Shown here: in pieces, positions 1 through 7,419 of the stretch
Layout: every line of letters starts with the position of its first letter
Numbering within the stretch: position 1 is the first letter of the stretch
NCBI GenBank assembly: GCA_002314725.1
Contig: DCGV01000024.1
Coordinates: 237 to 21,424, forward strand
Source of the DNA: Bacteroidales bacterium UBA1769
GTDB lineage: Bacteria; Bacteroidota; Bacteroidia; Bacteroidales; UBA932
DNA length: 21,188 nucleotides
Direction: 5' to 3'
Translations under genes and position numbers: made by a program
The notes under the pieces: generated by a model
Seen by the model: only the letters and a program-made list of their open reading frames with translations
Told to the model about the DNA's origin: nothing
Databases searched by the model: none

Positions 1-79
1 AACACATACCAAGGAAGTATGCGAACACCATATTATCGACGAAAATCGATTTTACAAATAAGCTAATATATTCACCCAT
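1..79 (-). CDS. nqrE: Na+-translocating NADH:quinone reductase subunit E, 5' part only
   Basis: Only the first 26 codons lie in the window; the gene runs off the left edge. The visible protein begins MGEYISLFVKSIFVDNMVFA and continues into a YFLGMC stretch. This matches the N-terminus of NqrE, an integral membrane subunit of the Na+-pumping NADH:quinone oxidoreductase. With NqrD, NqrE forms the membrane pair that holds a [2Fe-2S] centre in the electron path (known for the family). The ATG at 79-77 is set by a strong AGGAGG eight bases upstream. It follows nqrD by 12 bp in the same operon. nqrF would be expected next, outside the window. Confidence 0.92.
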   Translation of the reverse strand, partial: MGEYISLFVKSIFVDNMVFAYFLGMC

Positions 80-87
80 AATATGTT

Positions 88-94
88 CCTCCTA
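88..94 (-). promoter_or_regulatory. Shine-Dalgarno site of nqrE, overlapping the nqrD stop
   Basis: Read on the minus strand, TAGGAGG lies 8 nt before the nqrE ATG, and its first three bases are the nqrD stop codon TAG. Strong SD sequences are uncommon in Bacteroidota, and most genes in this window lack one. This site decides the nqrE start and suggests reinitiation or coupling after nqrD. Confidence 0.75.
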
Positions 95-703
95 CTTTTC
101 CTGTAAATCTTTCTGAATTGAACGCTGGATCCATACAATGACTCCGACAAGGATCAAAGCCATTGGAGGAAGGATCATCAAACCGTTGTTGACATATCCT
201 GCATCATAGAAGCTCTGAGGGATTACCTGGAGTCCGAAGATTGTACCTGAACCGAAAAGTTCACGTACGAAAGCCAGCACGATAAGAACAAGACCATAAC
301 CGAAACCGTTTGCAAGTCCGTCAATCAATGATGGAATAGGCTTGTTACCCAATGCAAAAGCCTCGATACGGCCCATGATGATACAGTTTGTAATAATCAA
401 ACCAATATATACTGAAAGTGACTTGCTGACATCGTATGCAAATGCCTTCAGGAATTGGTCAATCAAAATTACAAACATTGCAACTACTACAAGTTGAACG
501 ATAATTCTGATTCGGTTAGGAATAGTATTACGAATCAACGACACAAGCATGCTTGAGAAGCCGGTTACAATCATAACAGAAAGAGCCATTACACAAGCAC
601 CTTTTAATTGAACTGTAACTGCCAATGAAGAGCAGATACCAAGGACCAACACTGTTACAGGATTGCCCTTGAAAATAGGTTTTTTGTAAATTTCTTTATC
701 CAT
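92..703 (-). CDS. nqrD: Na+-translocating NADH:quinone reductase subunit D
   Basis: This is a 203-aa, very hydrophobic protein with about six membrane segments, matching NqrD in length and sequence. It contains the conserved stretch TNCIIMGRIEAFA (about residues 105-117) and GLANGFGYGLVLI. NqrD pairs with NqrE in the membrane core of the Na+-NQR complex, which oxidises NADH, reduces quinone and pumps Na+ across the inner membrane. It lies 11 bp after nqrC and 12 bp before nqrE. The start ATG at 703-701 has only a weak AGGG upstream. Related RnfE/RnfA proteins share the fold, but the nqrABC context makes the Nqr assignment secure. Confidence 0.94.
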   Translation of the reverse strand: MDKEIYKKPIFKGNPVTVLVLGICSSLAVTVQLKGACVMALSVMIVTGFSSMLVSLIRNTIPNRIRIIVQLVVVAMFVILIDQFLKAFAYDVSKSLSVYIGLIITNCIIMGRIEAFALGNKPIPSLIDGLANGFGYGLVLIVLAFVRELFGSGTIFGLQVIPQSFYDAGYVNNGLMILPPMALILVGVIVWIQRSIQKDLQEK

Positions 704-714
704 AACGGCCCTAA

Positions 715-1653
715 TTAAATATTGTTAACCTTTTTTTCTTGACCATCACACTTACCACACTCATCGCAATTGCCAGAGCAATCGTCCTGAACATTTTGTG
801 CTACTGTTTGAGCACTATTCTGATGGTGTTGACAATTGTGTTGACCATTATGTTCACCTGAACATCCATCTTCACACTCGCCACAACCATCACCACAGCA
901 GTCACCACTCATAACGACTCCTTTCTTCAGGTTGAAATATGGTTGATAAAGATCCAGCCATGAAGCGATGGCTACATCCAATGCCTTACTTGTGATTGTC
1001 GCACCTGTAATTGCATCAACACCATTCTCATCACCCGAAGGAGCACCTCCCTTGATGATAGAGATTGATTTGAAAGCGCCATCTTTAATTAGTTGCTTTC
1101 CTGCGAATTGTGCTTGGAAAGAAGGATTTGCAATCTCACCGCCAAGACCAGGAGTTTCACTCTTATGGTCAAATGTTGCGCCAACTACAGTTTGGTAATC
1201 TGAAGCAACTGCAACATATCCCCATATAGGGCCCCAAAGACCTGCGCCATAACATGGGAAGATATTGATTGTCTCACCATTAATATCACAAACGAATACA
1301 GGAAGCTGAATCTCTTCAATCATACCCTTCTTCAAAAGTGAATTCTGTGATTTCATATCGATTGCAAAAGCCTCTTCAGCTTCACCAATCTTTTCACCAT
1401 TGGCATTTAGAACAAATGAATTCTCACCAATATGCTCATTCCAAAGGCCTTTGATATAATCAGACTTGCTCTGACCAGCAGGAATCTCTGCGCCAAGACC
1501 GGCAGCACGAAGAATCAACTGTTGTTTTTCCAGAGCAACATTTTCTTGCTGTTTGCCACTTAGAGAAGTAGAGACAAAAGCAAGAATACCAGCTACGACA
1601 GCTACTAGGATTGCTGCGTAAACAACTGTATATACATTACTGTTAGTATTCAT
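715..1653 (-). CDS. nqrC: Na+-translocating NADH:quinone reductase subunit C with Cys/His-rich C-terminal extension
   Basis: This 312-aa protein has an N-terminal membrane segment (about residues 9-30) and the FMN-binding domain of NqrC. The flavinylation motif D-x-x-T-G-A-T sits at residues 213-219, so Thr219 should carry the covalent FMN attached by ApbE (family knowledge). Typical NqrC is about 230-260 aa. Here residues from about 241 onward form an extra tail with ten Cys (252, 253, 257, 260, 264, 274, 292, 296, 299, 302) and four His (268, 272, 276, 277), rich in Gly, Asp, Glu and Gln. The FMN domain of NqrC faces the periplasm, so the tail should too; metal binding or disulfides are inference. 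The start is 2 bp after the nqrB stop. The reading frame is continuous, with no sign of a frameshift. Confidence 0.93.
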   Translation of the reverse strand: MNTNSNVYTVVYAAILVAVVAGILAFVSTSLSGKQQENVALEKQQLILRAAGLGAEIPAGQSKSDYIKGLWNEHIGENSFVLNANGEKIGEAEEAFAIDMKSQNSLLKKGMIEEIQLPVFVCDINGETINIFPCYGAGLWGPIWGYVAVASDYQTVVGATFDHKSETPGLGGEIANPSFQAQFAGKQLIKDGAFKSISIIKGGAPSGDENGVDAITGATITSKALDVAIASWLDLYQPYFNLKKGVVMSGDCCGDGCGECEDGCSGEHNGQHNCQHHQNSAQTVAQNVQDDCSGNCDECGKCDGQEKKVNNI

Positions 1654-1655
1654 AA

Positions 1656-2813
1656 TTAAATAGTTTTTGCTCTGTTAAGTCTTCTCTTAATATTTTTGTT
1701 TACAACGATATGGTCAATCAACGGTGCCGCTGCATTCATAAGAAGAATTGCAAGCATCATTCCCTCTGGATAACCAGGATTGAACAATCTGATAGTCACT
1801 GCCATTGCGCCGATTAGGAAACCATATACCCATTTGCCACATTCAGTCTGTGCCGAAGTGACAGGATCTGTAGCCATAAATACTGCACCGAATGCGAACC
1901 CTCCCATTACAAGTTGGTAATATGCAGGGATTGCAAGAGCCGATTCAGCTGCAGGAGCGAACAAGTTACCCAAGAATGCAACAAATAGACCGCCCAATAC
2001 AGTTGAGAACATAATCTTCCAGCTACCGATACCAGTGAAGATAAGGATCGCTGCACCGATAAGGATACATAGAGTAGATGTCTCACCTACTGCTCCCGGC
2101 ATGATTCCAAAGAACATATCAGCAAATGAGTAGCCAAGTCCGTCAACTCCAGCTGCAGTATTTGCAAGAGGAGTTGCGCCTGTGAAACCGTCAATTGCCT
2201 GAGCATTCTTGCCGACAGCTACCCATACATCACCTGTCATACTCTTTGGATAAGAGAAGAACAGGAACGCACGTGCAAGAAGTGCAGGGTTCCAGATATT
2301 CATACCTGTACCGCCAAATACCTCTTTACCGATGATAACTGCAAATGCTACTGCAAGAGTGAGTTGCCACAATGGAACTGTAACAGGAACGATCAATGGA
2401 ATCAACATACCTGATACAAGATAACCCTCATTTACCTGGTGACCGTTAATTTGAGCTGAAGCGAATTCAATAGCCAAACCTACGATATACGATACAAGAT
2501 ATAGAGGAAGTATCTTCAAGAAACCATATCCAACGATTCTCCAGAAACCGGCATTCTCACCGATAGCCTGGAAGTGTTGGAAACCAGTATTCCACATACC
2601 GAATAGGAAACAAGGAAGAAGTGCAATGACTACGATGATCATGACACGTTTCAAATCAACACTGTCACGTACGTGCGCACCTCTCTTGGTAACTGTATTT
2701 GGTACAAAAAGGAAACTTTCAAAAGCCTCGAAGGTTGAACCTAGCCAACCTAATTTTCCACCCTTTTCGAAAGTGGGCTTAATCTTATCTGTGAATTTTC
2801 TTAATCCGTTCAT
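1656..2813 (-). CDS. nqrB: Na+-translocating NADH:quinone reductase subunit B
   Basis: This 385-aa polytopic membrane protein of the NqrB/RnfD family is the main Na+-translocating subunit, holding covalent FMN and riboflavin in the known complex. The FMN attachment motif D-G-F-T-G-A-T lies at residues 208-214 (Thr214 predicted). The family signature GGTGMNIWNPALLARAFLFF is at about residues 167-186. The N-terminal cytoplasmic stretch (residues 1-55) and the hydrophobic helices from about residue 56 onward fit the family. The start is fixed by TAGGAGG five bases upstream, which overlaps the nqrA stop codon. It is the second gene of the operon; nqrC follows after 2 bp. Confidence 0.96.
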   Translation of the reverse strand: MNGLRKFTDKIKPTFEKGGKLGWLGSTFEAFESFLFVPNTVTKRGAHVRDSVDLKRVMIIVVIALLPCFLFGMWNTGFQHFQAIGENAGFWRIVGYGFLKILPLYLVSYIVGLAIEFASAQINGHQVNEGYLVSGMLIPLIVPVTVPLWQLTLAVAFAVIIGKEVFGGTGMNIWNPALLARAFLFFSYPKSMTGDVWVAVGKNAQAIDGFTGATPLANTAAGVDGLGYSFADMFFGIMPGAVGETSTLCILIGAAILIFTGIGSWKIMFSTVLGGLFVAFLGNLFAPAAESALAIPAYYQLVMGGFAFGAVFMATDPVTSAQTECGKWVYGFLIGAMAVTIRLFNPGYPEGMMLAILLMNAAAPLIDHIVVNKNIKRRLNRAKTI

Positions 2814-2818
2814 AATAA

Positions 2819-2825
2819 CCTCCTA
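2819..2825 (-). promoter_or_regulatory. Shine-Dalgarno site of nqrB, overlapping the nqrA stop
   Basis: On the minus strand TAGGAGG lies 5 nt before the nqrB ATG; its TAG is the stop codon of nqrA. The arrangement mirrors that at nqrD/nqrE and points to translational coupling between nqrA and nqrB. Confidence 0.75.
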
Positions 2826-4181
2826 AGCCATTTCTTTCAACATAAGATCGATACCGTCAGAAACAATCTTCTGAATTTCAATCTTAGATGGACAAATATA
2901 TTCGCACAAAGCGACATCTTCTTCTATAACCTCATAGATACCAAGCTCTTCCATCTTCTCTATATCACCTGCAAGAATAGCCTTGAACAGATATACAGGG
3001 TAGATATCCATAGGAAGTACCTTACCATAGACGTCAGATACAACGAATGCTCTTACATCACCATTGGTATTGGTATCCATAGCATATTTTTTACTCTTAG
3101 GCAATATCCATGAGAAATAGCCGCGAGAGAAACTGAATTTCTTGAATCTGAATGGCTTTGCCCATCCAAACATTTCATAATAATCACCTTCCGGAAGAAT
3201 GGTTACAAGGTCACTGTAGAAACCTAAAGAGCCTTCTTTACCAACAGCATCGCCAGTCAATACGTTACCGCTTACTACACGTACATCGCATTTATCGCAG
3301 AAGTATTCACTCAATTCGCTCATTTGTGTACCTGGCAAGCATTTTACATAAGATGGATTCTTTGCTGCAGGGCCGGCAACAGCGACTAAACGACTCATAT
3401 CATAAACGCCATTCAAGAACAAGCGTCCGATAGCTGCTACAAGGAAGAAATCCACTGTCCAGACAACTTCGCCCTTGTTAATAGGGCTAATGTGGTTAAT
3501 CTGAACACCAACATTACCCATTGGATGAACACCCTGGAATGTATGGAAGATTACACCTTTAAGATTGTGATAATCACTTCTTGGAGCAACATAAGCCTCC
3601 ATAGAGAAATGAACACCACCTTTAGTCAATTTTCCTAAGGCATCGATACCTGCCTGTACGGCTGCAAACTCATCTTTCATAGTAAATTCAAAATCAGCAG
3701 CAAGTGGAGCGGACGAGATGGCAGAGATGAATATTGATTTAGGATCAACATTCGGATTTGCCACGATACCATAAGGTCTCTGTTTAATACAAGGCCATAA
3801 ACCACTCTCCAGGAGTGCTTTTTTAACCTCGTCAGCAGTTAGAGAAGAGATAGAGCCATATTGATGTTTTACGGACTCACCCTTCCCGTCAGATTTCACC
3901 TTGACTTCAAGAAGTTTTCTCTTGTCACCTCGGATTACAGCATCAACTGTACCGCTTATAGGAGAAGCGAAAACAACGTCAGGATTTTGTTTATCACAGA
4001 ACAATGGAGTACCAGCCAAAACAGCTTCACCCTCTTTCACGAGCATCTTTGGAGTCAATGCCCTGAAATCTGTCGGTTTAACTGATATAAAATCTGGAAC
4101 CACACTCTTTGTGACATTGCAAAGAGCCTCACCTTCTATTGGAAGATTCAAGCCCTTTTTAATTTGAATGTGTTCTGACAT
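2823..4181 (-). CDS. nqrA: Na+-translocating NADH:quinone reductase subunit A
   Basis: This 452-aa soluble subunit has the usual family length and begins MSEHIQIKKGLNLPIEGEA, the typical NqrA start. NqrA is the cytoplasmic subunit linked to quinone binding in the Na+-NQR complex. Recognisable family stretches include KQRPYGIVANP (about residue 135), GVIFHTFQGVHPMGNVGVQI, and a C-terminal region with ALCEYICPSKIEIQKIVSDG (about residues 424-443). It is the first gene of the operon. The ATG at 4181-4179 has no SD; a -7 box 43 nt upstream gives an mRNA leader of about 40 nt. Confidence 0.96.
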   Translation of the reverse strand: MSEHIQIKKGLNLPIEGEALCNVTKSVVPDFISVKPTDFRALTPKMLVKEGEAVLAGTPLFCDKQNPDVVFASPISGTVDAVIRGDKRKLLEVKVKSDGKGESVKHQYGSISSLTADEVKKALLESGLWPCIKQRPYGIVANPNVDPKSIFISAISSAPLAADFEFTMKDEFAAVQAGIDALGKLTKGGVHFSMEAYVAPRSDYHNLKGVIFHTFQGVHPMGNVGVQINHISPINKGEVVWTVDFFLVAAIGRLFLNGVYDMSRLVAVAGPAAKNPSYVKCLPGTQMSELSEYFCDKCDVRVVSGNVLTGDAVGKEGSLGFYSDLVTILPEGDYYEMFGWAKPFRFKKFSFSRGYFSWILPKSKKYAMDTNTNGDVRAFVVSDVYGKVLPMDIYPVYLFKAILAGDIEKMEELGIYEVIEEDVALCEYICPSKIEIQKIVSDGIDLMLKEMA

Positions 4182-4224
4182 TATTAATATTTTGATAGAA
4201 TTAAATAGTAATACGAATAAACCG

Positions 4225-4232
4225 CAAAGATA
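4225..4232 (-). promoter_or_regulatory. Putative promoter (-7 box) of the nqr operon
   Basis: Read on the minus strand, TATCTTTG matches the Bacteroidota -7 consensus TAnnTTTG. It lies 43 nt before the nqrA ATG in the divergent nqrA/pcrA gap (4182-4294). No clear TTTG -33 box is seen at the expected distance. The rest of the gap is AT-rich with no other recognised element. Confidence 0.55.
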
Positions 4233-4258
4233 ATCATAAAAATCGAGAAAAAATATGA

Positions 4259-4287
4259 TTGAAATACAATTTTCAGCGTTAAATTTG
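4259..4287 (+). promoter_or_regulatory. Putative promoter of the PcrA/UvrD helicase gene
   Basis: TTG at 4259-4261 (a -33-like box) is followed after 18 bp by TAAATTTG at 4280-4287, a full match to TAnnTTTG. Only 7 nt separate the box from the helicase ATG, so the transcript would be leaderless or nearly so. Confidence 0.6.
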
Positions 4288-4294
4288 CAACATT

Positions 4295-6727
4295 ATGAGT
4301 GAAGTGAACAACAGAATTTTTCAAGATTTGAATTCTGCTCAGAATGAGGCAGTTAGATGTATTGAAGGGCCATCTTTAATTTTAGCTGGAGCTGGCTCCG
4401 GAAAGACTCGGGTATTAACCTGCAGGGTAGCCAACCTGATTGACCATGGAGTCAATCCTTCGGAGATACTTGCATTGACTTTTACCAAGAAGGCAGCAGG
4501 CGAGATGAAAGATAGAATTGGAGAGCTTGTGGGAGAGCACAACGCCCGCCGAATCTATATGGGCACTTTTCACTCAATCTTCTGTAAATTATTGCGTAGA
4601 TACAGTGAACAAATAGGATATCCTAAAGACTTCACCATCTATGACCAAAGTGACTCACGCAGTGCTATTAAGCAATGTATCAAAGAGTTGGAATTGGATG
4701 ACAAGATATACAAGCCAAATTCCATCCAATCAAGGATTTCTTTGGCAAAGAACAATCTTAAAACTGTGGCAGGTTATCGCGCTGACACCATTCTCATGGA
4801 GAGTGATTTCGCCGCCAAACGTGGTCGCACGATTGATATTTATGAGTTGTACGCCAAAAAATGCAAAAATGCCGGAGCGATGGACTTTGATGATATTTTG
4901 GTCAACACCAATATCCTATTGAGAGATTGTCCAGAGGCCTGTATTGAGATAGCAACCCAATTCAAATATATCCTTGTGGATGAGTATCAAGATACGAATC
5001 AAGCGCAATATATTATCCTCAGAAGGCTCGCAGACAAACATAGGAACATATGCGTCGTAGGAGATGACTCGCAGAGTATTTATAGTTTCCGAGGTGCAAT
5101 CATTGAGAACATTCTTCGCTTTCACAAGGACTATCCAGAAGCAAAGATTTTCAAACTTGAGCAGAATTACAGATCTACACAAGCTATCGTCAATGCTGCC
5201 AACAGCCTGATAAAAAGAAATGAAGGTAGACTCCCGAAGGAGTGCTTCTCAAAACAGCCTTTCGGAGAGAAAATCGGAGTTCTCAAAGCCTATACCGACC
5301 AAGAAGAGGGTTTTCTGATTGCCAGTTCAATAATAGAACGCATCTATTCAACCAAAGCCACATACGACAGTTTCGCCATTTTGTATAGAACGAATGCGCA
5401 ATCACGCGCAATTGAAGAGGCACTCCGTCGTAAGAACCTACCATATCGCATCTATTCTGGACACTCTTTCTATGACAGAGCAGAGGTAAAAGATATGTTG
5501 GCATATTTCAGAGTGGTGGTCAATCCCAAAGATGATGAATCTCTTAAACGAATCATCAACAATCCTGCAAGAGCAATCGGAGAAACATCCATGCAGAAGC
5601 TCTCTTCAGTAGCATCAGCCAACGATTGCTCACTTTTCGATGCAATCCTTCTCCCTTCTGAGACATTGAACGCAGCCGGACTGAGGGACGCTACTCTTTC
5701 AAGGATGCGGGATTTCGCAAAGATTATTTACGAATTGCATGAAAAAGCCTCCACCAAAGACGCATACACCCTGGCAGCCGAAATCGGAGATCGATGTGGT
5801 TATCTCTTGATGTTAAAAAATGACAGTTCACTTGAAGGCCTTTCGAGATTCGAAAATGTGGAAGCCCTTTACAACAGCATTAAGGACGCCATGGACGAAG
5901 AGGTTGAGATGAGAAAAATGGAGAGCGAATACAACGAATCCGGACAGGATACAGAGACCTCTGCTGATACTTTGTACACCATGAGTGAGTATCTTGAGAA
6001 TATCTCATTAATGACAGAAGTAGAACGTGAAGATAGCGAGAGTGACGACGAGGATGGAAACAACAAAATCGTTTTGATGACAATACACGCCTCAAAAGGT
6101 CTTGAATTCCCATTTGTCTACATTGCAGGATTGGAAGAGAATCTATTCCCATCAGAGACGAGCACAGGTAGCTTGAAAGAGATTGAAGAGGAACGACGTC
6201 TTTTCTATGTGGCACTAACAAGAGCACAGAAAGTTGCTACGCTATCATTCAGTAAGAATAGGATGAGATGGGGTAAAACTGAGAGCAACCCTATCAGCAG
6301 ATTTGTAAAAGAGATTGACAAACAATATATTGATTTCGATTTCGACGATGATGACGACTTGTATTCGACTACTGCACACTCCAAGAATGAGTTTTTGACA
6401 AGTCATAACTACGGCAACTACGGAGGATCAACCAACTATCCACGAGGTGCTCAACCTGCACAACCAAGGCCTCAACCTTTCCAATCAAAACCAATTCCTT
6501 CATCGCTATCTTCTGGAACGGTCAAGCGTTCTGGAAGACCATTCTCCCCATCCCCTATCACATCCCTGAGGGTCGGGCAGACAGTGGAACACGACAGATT
6601 CGGACTCGGCAAGATACTCTCTTTCGAAGGAGAGAGTGCCAATCTCAAGGCAACTGTTCAATTCAGTGATGGGGCGCCAAAAGTTTTGTTATTGAAATTC
6701 GCAAAACTGATGATAGTCGAGGGCTAA
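4295..6727 (+). CDS. pcrA: ATP-dependent 3'-5' DNA helicase, PcrA/UvrD family
   Basis: This 810-aa superfamily 1A helicase unwinds DNA in repair and clears proteins from DNA. All core motifs are visible: Q-motif LNSAQNEAV (12-20), Walker A GAGSGKT (32-38), motif II DEYQDTN (229-235), motif III GDDSQSIYSFRGA, motif IV LEQNYRST, motif V TIHASKGLEF (about 596-605) and motif VI VALTRAQK (about 639). An acidic stretch precedes motif V. A disordered Pro/Ser/Gln-rich linker then leads to a C-terminal module (about 757-810; VEHDRFGLGKIL) like the Tudor-like RNA polymerase-binding domain of PcrA. There is no alternative Met before the Q-motif, which supports this start despite the very short leader. 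It could equally be named uvrD; the C-terminal module favours PcrA. Its 3' end overlaps the convergent NUDIX gene by 4 bp. Confidence 0.94.
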   Translation: MSEVNNRIFQDLNSAQNEAVRCIEGPSLILAGAGSGKTRVLTCRVANLIDHGVNPSEILALTFTKKAAGEMKDRIGELVGEHNARRIYMGTFHSIFCKLLRRYSEQIGYPKDFTIYDQSDSRSAIKQCIKELELDDKIYKPNSIQSRISLAKNNLKTVAGYRADTILMESDFAAKRGRTIDIYELYAKKCKNAGAMDFDDILVNTNILLRDCPEACIEIATQFKYILVDEYQDTNQAQYIILRRLADKHRNICVVGDDSQSIYSFRGAIIENILRFHKDYPEAKIFKLEQNYRSTQAIVNAANSLIKRNEGRLPKECFSKQPFGEKIGVLKAYTDQEEGFLIASSIIERIYSTKATYDSFAILYRTNAQSRAIEEALRRKNLPYRIYSGHSFYDRAEVKDMLAYFRVVVNPKDDESLKRIINNPARAIGETSMQKLSSVASANDCSLFDAILLPSETLNAAGLRDATLSRMRDFAKIIYELHEKASTKDAYTLAAEIGDRCGYLLMLKNDSSLEGLSRFENVEALYNSIKDAMDEEVEMRKMESEYNESGQDTETSADTLYTMSEYLENISLMTEVEREDSESDDEDGNNKIVLMTIHASKGLEFPFVYIAGLEENLFPSETSTGSLKEIEEERRLFYVALTRAQKVATLSFSKNRMRWGKTESNPISRFVKEIDKQYIDFDFDDDDDLYSTTAHSKNEFLTSHNYGNYGGSTNYPRGAQPAQPRPQPFQSKPIPSSLSSGTVKRSGRPFSPSPITSLRVGQTVEHDRFGLGKILSFEGESANLKATVQFSDGAPKVLLLKFAKLMIVEG

Positions 6728-7338
6728 ATCACATGCGCCTTCTTGAAGACCTCAATAATTGAAGGATAAGTATTGTTTAGTTTGTCAGATAGTGATGACT
6801 TGGCAATCCATGTAGCGATATTGATATCCTCTTCGGTCTGAGGGATCAGGTCAACAGGCTTGTCATAAAGCATATTGAACCAATGTGTATGCTTCAAAAT
6901 AAAGTTGCCATTAAGATGGTAGACATGGTGAGTAACACAAATCTTCTCCTTTAGGATCAAATCCTCAAGGCCAGTCTCCTCTTGAACCTCGCGCAAAGCA
7001 TTTGTCTGATAATCTTCACCATCTTCACGTTTCCCCTTGGGAAGATCCCATTTATCCCTCCTGAATATCATCAAATAATCCCCAGCACGATTCTTCACCA
7101 ATCCACCTGCGGCATCTATCTCTTTAAATTGCTGACACAGCAGATTGTAAACCTCTCTCTCCTTGTCAGTAATTAAATATAATTTCTGGATATTCTTATT
7201 TTTATCAAAAAAATCTGGAATCTTGGATATCTCCTCCTCTGTATCACAACTGATTAGAGTTGCATTCGGATCATTGATGGAGTGCCAATCAGAAGAGCAT
7301 ATTGTCAATCGTCTATTATCAAAATAAATACGATGCAT
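6724..7338 (-). CDS. NUDIX hydrolase
   Basis: With the start placed at 7338 this is a 204-aa protein. A perfect Nudix box G-x5-E-x7-REVQEETGL lies at about residues 102-124, just after RDKWDLPKGK. Nudix enzymes hydrolyse nucleoside diphosphates linked to another group using Mg2+ bound by the box glutamates; the substrate here cannot be told. The N-terminal hundred residues (starting MHRIYFDNRRLTIC) resemble the extra domain of Bacteroidota Nudix proteins. The open frame extends upstream to 7386, but a TAnnTTTG promoter box lies inside that extension at 7369-7362, so the Met at 7338 is preferred. The gene is convergent with pcrA (4-bp overlap) and divergent from pyrE. Confidence 0.85.
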   Translation of the reverse strand: MHRIYFDNRRLTICSSDWHSINDPNATLISCDTEEEISKIPDFFDKNKNIQKLYLITDKEREVYNLLCQQFKEIDAAGGLVKNRAGDYLMIFRRDKWDLPKGKREDGEDYQTNALREVQEETGLEDLILKEKICVTHHVYHLNGNFILKHTHWFNMLYDKPVDLIPQTEEDINIATWIAKSSLSDKLNNTYPSIIEVFKKAHVI

Positions 7339-7361
7339 CTCAAGAATTTTTATTATATTCG

Positions 7362-7369
7362 CAAATGTA
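7362..7369 (-). promoter_or_regulatory. Putative -7 box of the NUDIX gene
   Basis: On the minus strand TACATTTG matches TAnnTTTG, 23 nt before the chosen NUDIX ATG at 7338. It is part of a perfect 9-bp inverted repeat (7363-7371 with 7384-7392), whose other arm holds the pyrE -7 candidate. Confidence 0.55.
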
Positions 7370-7385
7370 TGCATTTTTTTGAACA

Positions 7386-7393
7386 TACATTTT
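7386..7393 (+). promoter_or_regulatory. Candidate -7 box of the pyrE operon (weak)
   Basis: TACATTTT matches TAnnTTTG except for the last base and lies 26 nt before the pyrE ATG. No -33 box is evident. It is the second arm of the inverted repeat shared with the NUDIX promoter. Confidence 0.35.
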
Positions 7394-7419
7394 AACTGAA
7401 CTTGAAAAATTAATGATAT

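Noticed and set aside
715..933. Frameshift or read-through as the cause of the NqrC tail
   Set aside because: The frame is continuous, ends in a normal stop 11 bp before nqrD, and there is no alternative frame encoding a typical NqrC end.
5880..6227. 115-codon minus-strand ORF within pcrA
   Set aside because: It is a shadow of helicase motifs V-VI in the sense frame.
7339..7386. N-terminal extension of the NUDIX protein by 16 residues
   Set aside because: A TAnnTTTG promoter box lies within it, so it is unlikely to be in the mRNA as coding sequence.
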